Below, one piece after another: positions 1 through 8,730 of a stretch of 64,000 nt of DNA (the stretch's first letter is position 1; every line of letters begins with the position of its first letter). This stretch comes from PoT sp049331405 (lineage in GTDB: Bacteria > Planctomycetota > Planctomycetia > Isosphaerales > Isosphaeraceae): NCBI RefSeq assembly GCF_049331405.1, contig NZ_CP186274.1, positions 9,362,001 to 9,426,000 of the forward strand, written 5' to 3'. The notes beneath the pieces were generated by a model that had not been told where the DNA came from, did no database searches, and saw nothing but the letters and a program-made list of their open reading frames with translations. The position numbers were made by a program, and so were the translations under genes.

Positions 1-296
1 ACGAAGAGGCTGTAGTCGTGGCCCCGGAGGGTGTCGACGAGGCCGCTGAGGATGGCGACGTGGAAGGGGTCGGCGAGGAACCGCGCGGCGGGGTCGATGG
101 TGAGGAAGGCGACGGTGTTCGTGCGCTGGAGGCGGAGGCCGCGGGCCTGGGTGTTGGGCTGATAGTTCAGCTCGCGGATCGACTCGAGGATCCGCTGGCG
201 GGTCTCCTCACGCATCTGCGAGGTCCGGCCGTTGAGGACGTTGGAGACGCTCTGGAGCGAGACTCCCGCCCGCTTGGCAACCTCACGCAAGGTCAT
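1..296 (-). CDS. LacI-family transcriptional regulator, N-terminal part (runs off the window)
   Basis: Reading down from an ATG at 296, the 98 visible residues begin MTLREVAKRAGVSLQSVSNV, the classic LacI/GalR helix-turn-helix. This is followed by the hinge-region pattern (RELNYQPNTQARGLR) and the start of the periplasmic-binding-like effector domain (TVAFLTIDP). The C-terminal part, which would bind the effector, lies outside the window, so the regulon cannot be deduced. A LacI-type pseudo-palindrome lies 32-46 bases upstream of the start, suggesting autoregulation. In planctomycetes such regulators often sit next to DUF1559 or sugar-use genes, but no such neighbour is visible on this side. 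Confidence 0.93.
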   Translation of the reverse strand, partial: MTLREVAKRAGVSLQSVSNVLNGRTSQMREETRQRILESIRELNYQPNTQARGLRLQRTNTVAFLTIDPAARFLADPFHVAILSGLVDTLRGHDYSLF

Positions 297-327
297 CGCC
301 GGCCCTCATCGCTGAACCACATTCTTC

Positions 328-342
328 GGGAAACGCTTTCGA
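328..342. promoter_or_regulatory. Candidate LacI-family operator
   Basis: The segment reads GGGAAACGCTTTCGA. It keeps the GNAANCGNTNNC core shared by catabolite-repression (cre) and many LacI-family operators, with GAAA and TTTC arms around a CGC centre. It lies just upstream of the LacI-type gene that starts at 296, so it fits an autoregulatory site. The arms are not a perfect palindrome and only one copy was noticed. Confidence 0.45.
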
Positions 343-443
343 AACCAACGCGAAGAGGCCGGGCGAAGCATCAACCCATTTTGGGCGGATGCCGCTCCCG
401 GCCTCTCTCCTATCTCAGGCATCTCGGACCAGGCACGGACCGA

Positions 444-1196
444 TCAACGTCGGTCCTGGAGCTTGGAGAGGAGCCGCAGGATTTCGAGGTACAGCCAGAC
501 CAGGGTCAGGATCAGGCCGAAGGCCCCGTACCACTCCATGTAGCGGGGGAGCTGCGATTGGGCACCGCGCTCGACGAAGTCGAAGTCGAGCAGCAGGTTG
601 AACGCGGCCAGGCCGACGACGAAGACGCTGAAGGCGATGCCGATCGGCGAAGCATCCCGGATGAACGGGATCTGGGCGCCGAAGAGGCTGGCGACGAACG
701 AGACCATGTAGACCAGGGCGATCGCGCCCGTCGCCACCGTGATCCCCGAACGCAGTCGGTCGGTCACCCGGATCAGGCCCGACGCATAAGCGAAGAGCAT
801 GACGAAGAGTGTGCCGCAGGTCATCGAGACGGCCTGGATGGCGATGCCCGAAGGGACGCCCTTGCGAGTCTCGATGTAGTAGGAGAGGACGCCGAGGAAG
901 ACGCCCTCGAACGCCGCGTAGAGCGGGGCGGTCCAGGGGGCCGCGGCCGGCTTGAAGATCGTGATCATCGCCAGGACCATGCCGGCGATCAGCGAGGCCG
1001 GCAGGACGATGCCCTGGAGCGAGCCATTGCCCGCGGCGTTCCAGGACCAGATGGCGGTCGCCGAGAGGATGCCGAGCAGGGCGAACGTCTTGCCGATCGT
1101 CCCCTGGATCGTCATGACGGCGGTGCGCTGACCGCCGTAAGCATAGTCTTGGTTCGAGAATACGGCGTTATTGAACGCGGGGTTGCTGTTGGCCAA
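444..1196 (-). CDS. Bax inhibitor-1 / YccA family membrane protein
   Basis: This 250-residue protein has about seven hydrophobic segments between residues 30 and 240, as expected for the Bax inhibitor-1 (TMBIM) family. These are inner-membrane proteins linked to ion leak and stress or protease control. The acidic pore-type residues near the C-terminal end (LLLDFDFVERG, LPRYMEWYGAF) match the YccA-like branch. The start is a TTG at 1196, chosen because GGGAG sits seven bases upstream and the family-like N-terminus (NPAFNNAVF) follows. It appears monocistronic. No function beyond the family role can be inferred from the neighbours. Confidence 0.9.
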   Translation of the reverse strand: MANSNPAFNNAVFSNQDYAYGGQRTAVMTIQGTIGKTFALLGILSATAIWSWNAAGNGSLQGIVLPASLIAGMVLAMITIFKPAAAPWTAPLYAAFEGVFLGVLSYYIETRKGVPSGIAIQAVSMTCGTLFVMLFAYASGLIRVTDRLRSGITVATGAIALVYMVSFVASLFGAQIPFIRDASPIGIAFSVFVVGLAAFNLLLDFDFVERGAQSQLPRYMEWYGAFGLILTLVWLYLEILRLLSKLQDRR

Positions 1197-1431
1197 CGGA
1201 ATTCTCCCAAAACGGAGTGGCGTCGCCTCGAAGTCTCCTGTCGCGTCGCAAAACGGCGCCGCGAGGTCGGTCCGAAGGGGCGAAAACCTCCGCCGTCATC
1301 CACACGATTGTGACTCACCGATCGGATTTTTACAAGCAGAGCCGGATCCGCGGGCGCGTCACAACCCGAGGCCCGCCCGGTGGCGAACCTCGACACATAC
1401 ACTACTTCGTACGATGAGTCGATTTGGTTCG

Positions 1432-2241
1432 CTAGCGGTGCGATCCGGCGTGCGTCGTCGTCACCGGGGCACGCCTGGTCTCCTTGGCCGCCTGGACCAC
1501 GGTCTCGTCGAGGGAGTGGTCGTGCAGGAGCCGTCGGATGCTGGCCCCGGAGGCGAAGATCCCCACGAGCTTCCCCTTGATCAGGGCCTCGGACCGGCCG
1601 ATGCAAACCCCGACCAACTCTCCGTTTTCGAGGAAGAGGCCCCCCCCGGACCGCCCGTGCTCGGGGGCCTTGCCCGTGACCAGGAAGAGCCGGTCGTCGC
1701 CGCCCCCTTCGATCTCGAATCGCTCGACCTTGGCGACCCTCGTCGACCAGCTACTCAGCTTCGTCCCGAGGTCGATGCCCACCGACGTCACCACGCTCCC
1801 CTTCGTGGGCTCCTCGTTCTCGAGCCGGAGCTTGGCCACGTAGGGGAGGGCGATCATCTTGCGGACGCGGAGGACCGCCACGTCGGCCGCGCGATCCCTG
1901 GCGACGACCTCGGCGGGGACACGCCTGGGCCAGATCCCCTTGGCCGGGGACCGCTCGAGCCCGAGGTTGTAGCGGTGCAGCTCGATGGAGAGAGCCCCCT
2001 GGCCCTCGATCACGTGCGCGGCCGTGAGCACGAGCGTCTCGCCGGGGACCGAGGCGATCACCGTCCCGCTCCCCTGCGCCGAGCCCTTGCGGATCAGGAC
2101 GGTCGGCCGGAAGGTCCCGGCGTCGCGAGCCTGCGGCCGGTCGGTGTCCTTCGCCTCGATGGCGGGCATCGAGGCGAGCGACAGCAGGGCGATCAGCAGC
2201 CCCGTAAGGATCGGGCGATTGGCCCCTTGCATGATCTCCAT
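1432..2241 (-). CDS. Exported trypsin-like serine protease
   Basis: The product (269 residues from the ATG at 2241) starts with a signal peptide (ILTGLLIALLSLASMPAIEA). A chymotrypsin/HtrA-like fold follows with a visible triad: His in LTAAHVIEG, Asp in RAADVAVLRV, Ser in HGRSGGGLF. It is short and lacks a PDZ domain, so it is closer to stand-alone trypsin-like S1/S1C domains than to DegP. The longer frame opens at 2322, but AGGAG lies ten bases before 2241 and the signal peptide begins there. It probably acts in the periplasm on unknown proteins. The upstream gap of about 150 bases to the UbiD gene suggests an independent transcript. Confidence 0.85.
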   Translation of the reverse strand: MEIMQGANRPILTGLLIALLSLASMPAIEAKDTDRPQARDAGTFRPTVLIRKGSAQGSGTVIASVPGETLVLTAAHVIEGQGALSIELHRYNLGLERSPAKGIWPRRVPAEVVARDRAADVAVLRVRKMIALPYVAKLRLENEEPTKGSVVTSVGIDLGTKLSSWSTRVAKVERFEIEGGGDDRLFLVTGKAPEHGRSGGGLFLENGELVGVCIGRSEALIKGKLVGIFASGASIRRLLHDHSLDETVVQAAKETRRAPVTTTHAGSHR

Positions 2242-2395
2242 CCCACGACCGCTCCTGGTTCCTGCCCGACTCGGTGCCATCGATCCAGAGGGTCTCATAA
2301 AACCGAGCCCAAGGCTATCCATTTCCGGAAACGGTCGGCGAATGGGATGCCGAGCCCGAACGAAATCGGTCGGCTGCGGAATGGGCCAGCCTCGA

Positions 2396-4030
2396 CTACT
2401 GGGCGCGATGCCTCGGGTCGAAGTTGCTCGGCTTCGTCGGGGCGGCCTCGTAGGCGAAGTCGTGGTCGGAGAAGGTGTAGCGATACCAGGGGGCGTCGTC
2501 GCAGCGGCCGAGTTCTGGGCGCAGGTTGCTGAAGGCCTTATAGAGGACGCGATACGGCTGGCCGTTGAAGTGCTCGAGGATCTCCTTCCAGGCCCTCGGC
2601 TTCTCTCGGATCAAGGCGGCCATGTCCCTGGTCAGTTCCTCCTCGGTCAGCGGTTTCACGTCCGCCGGGGGATCCGGCAGGATGAAGACGGTGCTGCGAT
2701 CGAAGTGCGAGCGGACGAAGTTGGGCCCATGCGGGATCGTGCAGTCGAGGCCGATCTTCGAGCAGGTGCCGGGGGCGACGTCGGTTCCGATCATCGGATC
2801 GACGGTCATCGTGTTGCACTGGGGGATCGTGATGGTGTCGAGATGCGGCATGTACCGGAAGGCCATCGCGAACTGCACGGCGTTGTCATCCCAGATGTCG
2901 ACGTCCTCGTCGAAGACCATCGCGATCTTGGGCAGGCCTTGCTTCGAGCAGGTGAGCATGAGCCCGAGCGCCTGCTTGGCGTCGCCGGCGCCGTGGGTCC
3001 GGATGCGGGCGTAGGCGATGTTCGAGAGGCCCCCCGCGGGGGCCCGGACCTCCAGCACGTCGATGCCGGCGCTCTTGAGCCCGCCATAGAGGTCGGCCTC
3101 GATGCCCGGCAATTGCAGCATGTTGTCGGTGTACCAGGGGTGCTGGCCGCCGATGGTCGCGTGCTGGTAGATCCCCCCCTTGCGGTAGGTCATCGCCTTG
3201 ACGATGGCCCGGAAGTTGTGCTTGATGCCGCCGCCGTACATGCCGGTGAATTCGCCATACGGCCCCTCGTCGTGCGTGAGCCCCTCGGTGGCGAGGAGCA
3301 CGCATTCGAGGACGATCTCGGCGTTGGCCGGCACGAGGACGTCGATCGTCTCGCACTTCACGAGCTTCGCCGGGTGGCCGTAGAAGCTGCCGAGGACCTC
3401 GAAGTCGTCGGTATCCGGCGGCACCGACGTGAGCGCGGCCACCTTGTCGACCAGCGGCCCGCCGATCACGATGGCGAGCTCGAGGTCCTGCCCCTTCGCC
3501 TGCGCCGCCTGGGCGTTGAGCCGCTGGCGGTGCGAGGTGCAGGTCATGTCGAAGTTCTTCTCGTTCACCCTCCGGAACATGCTCCGGTAGATGCCCCAGT
3601 CGTAGACTCCGGTATCCGGGTGCTTGCTGATGACCAGGTTGTCGTTCGTGAAGGCGTGGCCGTCTCGGTCGTGATGGAGGAAGAGGGGCAGGCGCGTGAG
3701 GTCGACGTCGTCCCCCTTCAGGATCACTTCCTTGCAAGGCGCCGTGGCCACGACCTCGGGCTTGATCCGCCCCTTGGCCGATTCGGTCATGATGCGGCCC
3801 GACTCGCTCTTGGGGCAGCCGAGGGCCCAGGCGGTCTGGTCCTGGTTCGAGTAGGCGTTGGCGAGGAACTGGAACTCGCAATCCTTCACGCGTTCGACGA
3901 GCACGGCCTTGAGCGGGTAATCCTCCATCACCTTCGGCAATTCGTCGACGCGTTTCTCCTCCTTGATCCGAACGAGCAATCCCCCGGCCTCCATCGCCGC
4001 GACGAACTCGGAGAGACTCTGCTGGGGCAT
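2396..4030 (-). CDS. UbiD-family prenyl-FMN-dependent decarboxylase (paralogue 1)
   Basis: The 544-residue protein is a UbiD-family enzyme, which reversibly decarboxylates aromatic or alpha,beta-unsaturated acids with prenylated FMN and a divalent metal. Visible family motifs include LVISKHPDTGVYDWGIYR, the CTSHRQRLNAQ segment, and the catalytic-loop motif EGPYGEFTGMY carrying the conserved acidic residues. The start at 4030 (MPQQSLSEF) is preferred because the 77 residues of the longer frame above it are Arg/Pro-rich shadow sequence that overlaps the SRPBCC gene. It lies 20 bases after the SRPBCC gene and is the last gene of a UbiX-UbiD-SRPBCC-UbiD run. The substrate is not evident from sequence. 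Confidence 0.9.
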   Translation of the reverse strand: MPQQSLSEFVAAMEAGGLLVRIKEEKRVDELPKVMEDYPLKAVLVERVKDCEFQFLANAYSNQDQTAWALGCPKSESGRIMTESAKGRIKPEVVATAPCKEVILKGDDVDLTRLPLFLHHDRDGHAFTNDNLVISKHPDTGVYDWGIYRSMFRRVNEKNFDMTCTSHRQRLNAQAAQAKGQDLELAIVIGGPLVDKVAALTSVPPDTDDFEVLGSFYGHPAKLVKCETIDVLVPANAEIVLECVLLATEGLTHDEGPYGEFTGMYGGGIKHNFRAIVKAMTYRKGGIYQHATIGGQHPWYTDNMLQLPGIEADLYGGLKSAGIDVLEVRAPAGGLSNIAYARIRTHGAGDAKQALGLMLTCSKQGLPKIAMVFDEDVDIWDDNAVQFAMAFRYMPHLDTITIPQCNTMTVDPMIGTDVAPGTCSKIGLDCTIPHGPNFVRSHFDRSTVFILPDPPADVKPLTEEELTRDMAALIREKPRAWKEILEHFNGQPYRVLYKAFSNLRPELGRCDDAPWYRYTFSDHDFAYEAAPTKPSNFDPRHRAQ

Positions 4031-4050
4031 GTTTGTGTACTCGTCGTGAG

Positions 4051-4473
4051 TTAGGAGAAGGCTGGGCTCGGGGTGCCGGTCTCGACGTACTGCCTGAGGT
4101 GGTGGAGCAGCACGCCCCAGGTCGTGTTGCACTTGCGGAAGTTGCCGTGAGTCCCTGGCCAGCCGGCGTGCTTCAAGGCGAGGAGCGTGCGGCAGTCGGG
4201 GGTCGATGAGATGTCGAAGGTCGCGACGGTGCCGACCGAGTCGCCGGGCCCCTGGACGCATTCCCAGACGATGCGGCGGGGCTGGTCGAGCGCCGTGACC
4301 TTCCAGCGGAACTCGGGGTGATCGGCGAACCGGAACTGCCAGGTATCGCCGACGGAGCCGGCCCCGGTCACGTCGCGATTGTGCCAGGCCCGCAGCCCAT
4401 CGGCGGTCGCCAGGGCGGCGAAGACCTGCTCGGCGTTCGCGGACACGTTGATCTGGTGATCGATCTCGGGCAT
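4051..4473 (-). CDS. SRPBCC / AHSA1-type ligand-binding protein
   Basis: This 140-residue protein has the START-like (SRPBCC) pattern. It opens with IDHQINVSANAEQVFAAL, then a central strand pair ending in RIVWECV, and a C-terminal helix (WGVLLHHLRQYVE). This is typical of the AHSA1/polyketide-cyclase-like family of hydrophobic-ligand cavities. GGAGG sits seven bases before the ATG. It lies between two UbiD genes with gaps of only 19 and 20 bases, so it is almost certainly co-transcribed with them. A role in holding or shuttling the aromatic substrate or product is an inference from this position only. Confidence 0.85.
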   Translation of the reverse strand: MPEIDHQINVSANAEQVFAALATADGLRAWHNRDVTGAGSVGDTWQFRFADHPEFRWKVTALDQPRRIVWECVQGPGDSVGTVATFDISSTPDCRTLLALKHAGWPGTHGNFRKCNTTWGVLLHHLRQYVETGTPSPAFS

Positions 4474-4492
4474 CGCGTGGCCTCCGTCTCTT

Positions 4493-5941
4493 TTAGTCGC
4501 GGTTGCGGAGCTCGGGGAGGTCGTACTCTTTCCAGCCGGGGACGTCGGCGATCTCGAAGAACTCGTGCCCCTTCTCGGCCAGGGACGGGCCGCAGGCCGA
4601 GCCGGCGGAGGGGACGTCGCCCGCCTTCTTCACGATCGAGCAGAACGGGAAGGTCGCGTCGATCCCGAGCGCCGAGCCGAGCCTGGCCTCGAGCGGGATC
4701 GAGTCGTCGACCGAGGGGTCGAGCGGCCCTGCCGGGAGGCGGTCGACGATGATGGCGTCGCGGGCCGGCTGCGAGCGGAAGGCCGTCGCCCACTCCACCT
4801 GCGCGGGGTCCTGCACGTCGATGTCCGGATCGACGACGATGACCGTCTTCGGCCGCAGGTTCGTCGACATCGCCGCGAGGAGTGCCGCGCGGGCCTCGCC
4901 GGCATAGCGTGGCTTCATCGACATCACCACATAGAACGAGACGCCTCCCGAGGCCGGAACCGCCACGCGTTCCAAAGTGGGGAACTGCGGCTTCATCATC
5001 GCGTAGAAGGAGGCCTCGAACGGGAGTTGCTTGAGGATGTGGTTTTCGGTCGGCGGGACGCCGGTGAGCAACGCCTGGAAGGTCGCGTCGTTGCGGTGCG
5101 TGATCGCGAGCGGACGGGCGATCGGCTTCATCGAGCCGGGCGTGTAATAGCCGGTGTACTCGCCGAGCGGCCCCTCGAACACGGTCGTCTCGAAGTCGAT
5201 CTCGAACTCGATGACGAACTCGGCCCGCGCGGGGACTTCGAGGTCGATCGTCTTACAGCGCACGAGCTCGACGGGAGCCCCGCGGAGGCCCCCCGCCACG
5301 GCGAAGTCGTCGGTGTCGTCGGGGACCTGGATCGGCCCCGTGTAGGCGAGGATCGGGTCGACGCCGATGACGAGCGCCGCGCGGTACTTGGTCGCCCCGT
5401 TGGCCCTCGCCTTCGCGATGTGCTTGCCGAAGCGGTGGTTGGGCTGGGCGAGGAACGACATCGTCTGCTTGTCGATGATCTCGAACCGATAGTGGCCGAC
5501 GTCGGGGATGCCCGTCTCGGGGTCCTTGCTGACGACGATCCCCGGCGTGATGTAAGGCCCGCCGTCGTCGGGGCTATATCGGGGGACGGGCAGGGTGGTG
5601 AGGTCAATCGCGTCGGCCAGGATCACGTTCTCATGCACCGGCGCGTTATCGACGACGACCGGCGGGATCCGATTCGCGAGCCCGGCGAGGATCTTGCCGA
5701 AGACCTCGGCCTCGGTCGACTCGAACGCGATGAGCGCCTTCGACCGCGTGTTGTAGACGCCCCCCACGAGGGGGAACTGCGTGCCGTTCTGCTTGAAGAC
5801 GAGCGCCGGGCCGGAGACCGACGCGCACTTCCGCAGGGCCTTGCCGACCTCGAGCTCGAGCGCGACCGGGCGATCGATCTCCAGGAGTTCGCCCCGTTCC
5901 CGAAGCGCGGCCAGGAATTCTCGGAAGTCGTTGAATGCCAT
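4493..5941 (-). CDS. UbiD-family prenyl-FMN-dependent decarboxylase (paralogue 2)
   Basis: The 482-residue product has the full UbiD layout. There is an N-terminal prFMN-binding part (FNDFREFLAALRERGELLEI), the IVVSKDPETGIPDVGHYRF motif, and the catalytic EGPLGEYTGYY motif. The ATG at 5941 is chosen over a frame opening 45 bases earlier because AAGGGG lies eight bases upstream and the canonical N-terminus begins there. Sequence and length are clearly different from the other UbiD in the cluster, so the two may act on different acids or form a hetero-complex. A menaquinone (futalosine-route MqnL-like) or phenolic-acid decarboxylase role are both possible. Confidence 0.9.
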   Translation of the reverse strand: MAFNDFREFLAALRERGELLEIDRPVALELEVGKALRKCASVSGPALVFKQNGTQFPLVGGVYNTRSKALIAFESTEAEVFGKILAGLANRIPPVVVDNAPVHENVILADAIDLTTLPVPRYSPDDGGPYITPGIVVSKDPETGIPDVGHYRFEIIDKQTMSFLAQPNHRFGKHIAKARANGATKYRAALVIGVDPILAYTGPIQVPDDTDDFAVAGGLRGAPVELVRCKTIDLEVPARAEFVIEFEIDFETTVFEGPLGEYTGYYTPGSMKPIARPLAITHRNDATFQALLTGVPPTENHILKQLPFEASFYAMMKPQFPTLERVAVPASGGVSFYVVMSMKPRYAGEARAALLAAMSTNLRPKTVIVVDPDIDVQDPAQVEWATAFRSQPARDAIIVDRLPAGPLDPSVDDSIPLEARLGSALGIDATFPFCSIVKKAGDVPSAGSACGPSLAEKGHEFFEIADVPGWKEYDLPELRNRD

Positions 5942-6008
5942 CGGCAGGCCCCTTCGCGTCTGTCGGTGGTAGTGCGATTGGCTCACCTTCGGGAGTGGTC
6001 GTCCCGAG

Positions 6009-6641
6009 TCAGGCCCCTTCGCCGGGGGGTTCGAGGTGCGCCTGGGTTTCGCCCGACGGCTCTCCCCAACGCCGCGTCGCCGGGGCGTCGAGGTCGAATA
6101 GGTCCAGCACGCGAGCGACCGTGTGGTGGACCACGTCGTCGAGCGACTGCGGGCGATTATAGAAGGCGGGGACGGGGGGTGCGATGATCCCGCCCGCCTC
6201 GGTCACGGCGAGCATGCTCTTGAGGTGCCCGGCATGCAGCGGCGTCTCGCGGACCATCAGCACGAGCCGCCGGCGCTCCTTCAGGCAGACGTCGGCCGCC
6301 CTCGTGAGCAGGGTGCCCGTCACGCCGGTCGCGATCTCGCTCAGGGTCCGGATCGAGCAGGGGGCGACGATCATCCCCATCGTCCGGAACGAGCCGCTGG
6401 AGATCGCCGCGCCCACGTCGGAGGCCCGATAGGTGACGTCGGCCAGCTTCTTCAGGTCGGAGGACGTGTGGGCCGTCTCATAAGCGCGGGTGAGTTCACC
6501 CGCCCTGCTCACGACGAGGTGCGACTCGATGTCGAGCTCGCGGAGGATCCGGAGCAAGTGGACGCCGTAGACGACCCCGGTCGCCCCGCTGATACCCACG
6601 ATGAGTCGACGGCGCGGAGGACCGGAACCATTCTCGGACAT
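6009..6641 (-). CDS. ubiX: UbiX flavin prenyltransferase
   Basis: The 210-residue protein begins with a Rossmann-like LIVGISGATGVVYG motif. It carries the family signatures SSGSFRTMGMIVAPCSIRTLS, then LVLMVRETPLHAGHLKSM and IIAPPVPAFYNRP. UbiX joins dimethylallyl phosphate to FMN to make the prFMN cofactor of UbiD enzymes. Start 6641 has AGGGG five bases upstream; the frame itself opens 45 bases earlier without support. It is the first gene of the UbiX-UbiD-SRPBCC-UbiD run and supplies the cofactor for both downstream decarboxylases. Confidence 0.92.
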   Translation of the reverse strand: MSENGSGPPRRRLIVGISGATGVVYGVHLLRILRELDIESHLVVSRAGELTRAYETAHTSSDLKKLADVTYRASDVGAAISSGSFRTMGMIVAPCSIRTLSEIATGVTGTLLTRAADVCLKERRRLVLMVRETPLHAGHLKSMLAVTEAGGIIAPPVPAFYNRPQSLDDVVHHTVARVLDLFDLDAPATRRWGEPSGETQAHLEPPGEGA

Positions 6642-6750
6642 CAGAACCCCTGAAAGCTCGACACTCGCGATTCCGGCCTTCGCCACCCCGAAAAGTCTAA
6701 CCCTGGGCGGAGCCGTTAAGCAAGGAAGGACCGGGGCTTTGCGGGGATGT

Positions 6751-8379
6751 TCAACGGCGTCGGTAAATCCTCAGGCGATCACGGGTCCAGACCTGTTCGA
6801 ACCAGCGGTCGTTGATCGCGTCAATCGCGGGGTTGCTGCCCCAGACGACCAGCGTGTCGATGGCGGGGAGGTGGTCGCCGACGAGGCGGGTCCAGGACTT
6901 GAGCCGGTCGGCCGCGTCCTCGGGATCGTCGAGCGTGGCGATGCGCTCCATCTCGTCGGCCGAGGGGCGATCCAGGCGATCGTCGAACTGGACGGGGAAG
7001 TAGTAGTGCCTCGTCTCGTAGTTGTTCCAGACGATGTTCCCGGTGCCGACGCCGAGCAGGTTGTCGGCGTGCCAGAGCGGGTTCGCGCGGAACTTGCCGC
7101 GGGTCTGGAGCAGCAACGTGGCGATCTTCCGCCCCTTGCCGACCTCGGGCCTGGCCTCGAGGAAGAGGCCGGCCGTCTCCTTCGAATAGAAGGCGTAATC
7201 CCAGATGAAGGCCGACTGCACCACCAGGGCGACCGTCAGCGCGATGACACAACCGGCGCTCGCGATCCCCTCGACCTGGAACGCGAGGCAGGGGACCAGG
7301 GCGACCAGGCCGAGCAGCGTGATGCGCTGCTGGAGGTAATTACCGTGGTTCACGCCGAGCGTGTCCGGCCCGAGGATCCCGCCAACCAGCAGCACGAGCC
7401 CGAGGATCCACCAGCAGCGTCGCCCCTCGCGTCGATGGCGGGTGAGCGTCGCGAAGGCGGCGAGAGCCAGCCCCACGGTCAGCCAGAGCACCGGGGCGAA
7501 TGCAACGTTCCAGCGCGAGTTCGCGGAGCGAAAGGGAATCGTGAAACGGCTGGCGAGCGAGATCGGATCGACCCAGCCGATCTGCGCGAACCAGGACGAG
7601 AACGAGGTCGGGGGCACCAGGTGCTTCCAGACCGGCTCCATACCGCCGCCTTGCCGCGAAAGCAGTAGATACATGATCCCGAGAGGCACGAGCGGCACGA
7701 GCGAAAGCGCAGTGGCGATGAGCCTGCGTCCCCAGTTCGGCCCGGGGGCGAAGAGGGCCAGCGTCCCGAGCCCGACCACCGTCAGGCCGAGGCTCACGAG
7801 ATGGCAGAAGTACCCGACCGTGACGAGCAGCCCGAGCACGAGCACCCGCCCCAGGCCGAGCCGTTCCCGCCCGGCCCACCAGTACCCGAGCGTGATCGGG
7901 AAGAGGCAAGCCCCGAGCAGGAATCCCGTGAATCCGAGGAGCCAGGTCACATTCAGCCCGAGTAGCACCGCGAGCAATGACGCGGACGCCATCCCTTTCC
8001 AGCCGCACACCCGCCAGCGGAGCCAGACGATCGAGGCCGCGAAGCCTGCGAGCGTCAGCGTCGTCACCGCCTGATCGGCGTACTCGGGCGAGACCTCCAC
8101 GAAAGCGGCCGTGACGAGGTGACCCGCCCAGTTGGGCAGGGGCTGCCAGCGCATCTTATAGTAGTCGCGGAAGGGGGATTCGGGGCCGAACGAGCTGACC
8201 AGGATGTGCGCATTGTAGAGGTGAGCCGGGCCATCCTGCGTGACGAATCCGGGCACGAGCCAGACCGCCGCGAGGGCCGGGAGCAGGGCGGCGAGGAAGA
8301 TTCTTACACCCCAGTGCCGCGATCGAGCCGAGGGACCCTCGGCCTCGTTTTGAAGGTCGGTACGTAGCAGGTCGAGCAT
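6751..8379 (-). CDS. Polytopic membrane protein, glycosyltransferase-C-like, function unknown
   Basis: This 542-residue protein has roughly ten to twelve hydrophobic segments between residues 25 and 400, then a soluble C-terminal region of about 130 residues. The first large loop contains the pattern DGPAHLYNA followed by a region ending WQPLPNW. An acidic residue and polar loop at this place resembles GT-C (dolichyl-phosphate-mannose-type) glycosyltransferases such as GT39/GT83 relatives, but no diagnostic catalytic motif was seen. The start at 8379 is uncertain; the frame runs 120 bases further up through low-complexity sequence. It lies 109 bases before UbiX and may or may not be part of that operon. 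Confidence 0.7.
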   Translation of the reverse strand: MLDLLRTDLQNEAEGPSARSRHWGVRIFLAALLPALAAVWLVPGFVTQDGPAHLYNAHILVSSFGPESPFRDYYKMRWQPLPNWAGHLVTAAFVEVSPEYADQAVTTLTLAGFAASIVWLRWRVCGWKGMASASLLAVLLGLNVTWLLGFTGFLLGACLFPITLGYWWAGRERLGLGRVLVLGLLVTVGYFCHLVSLGLTVVGLGTLALFAPGPNWGRRLIATALSLVPLVPLGIMYLLLSRQGGGMEPVWKHLVPPTSFSSWFAQIGWVDPISLASRFTIPFRSANSRWNVAFAPVLWLTVGLALAAFATLTRHRREGRRCWWILGLVLLVGGILGPDTLGVNHGNYLQQRITLLGLVALVPCLAFQVEGIASAGCVIALTVALVVQSAFIWDYAFYSKETAGLFLEARPEVGKGRKIATLLLQTRGKFRANPLWHADNLLGVGTGNIVWNNYETRHYYFPVQFDDRLDRPSADEMERIATLDDPEDAADRLKSWTRLVGDHLPAIDTLVVWGSNPAIDAINDRWFEQVWTRDRLRIYRRR

Positions 8380-8730
8380 CCCAGCAAAAGCCAACCCGTC
8401 CCCCCTCTTCCCTAAGGCCGAAGGGGGGCGGGCTCGGGTGCGTAACAACCGGACTGACGACCGTCCATCGTCCTCCGATTGCGTCTCCTGGAGAAGCACA
8501 GGGAGGTCGGGTCGCAGCCGCTGTTGTGCGGCAAGGTCCTAAATCACGCGGCGCTCACCGACATCGGGCAACGCAGGCCCGACCTGGCGATAAACAGACT
8601 ATAACGCATGAAACCTCCGGCGCGCCAAAAATTCCTACCCCGGCCCCCACGCTTCCTCCCCCCTCCGGACGGAACAGAAACATGGTTGAAACCTTACGTC
8701 CTGAGAAGAATATCGGACTCGCTATGCCCC
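8380..8730. other. Intergenic stretch, nothing clear
   Basis: These 351 bases separate two minus-strand genes. No convincing gene, hairpin terminator or RNA was seen. The segment around 8590-8710 is slightly less GC-rich and could hold the promoter for the membrane protein gene. Confidence 0.4.
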
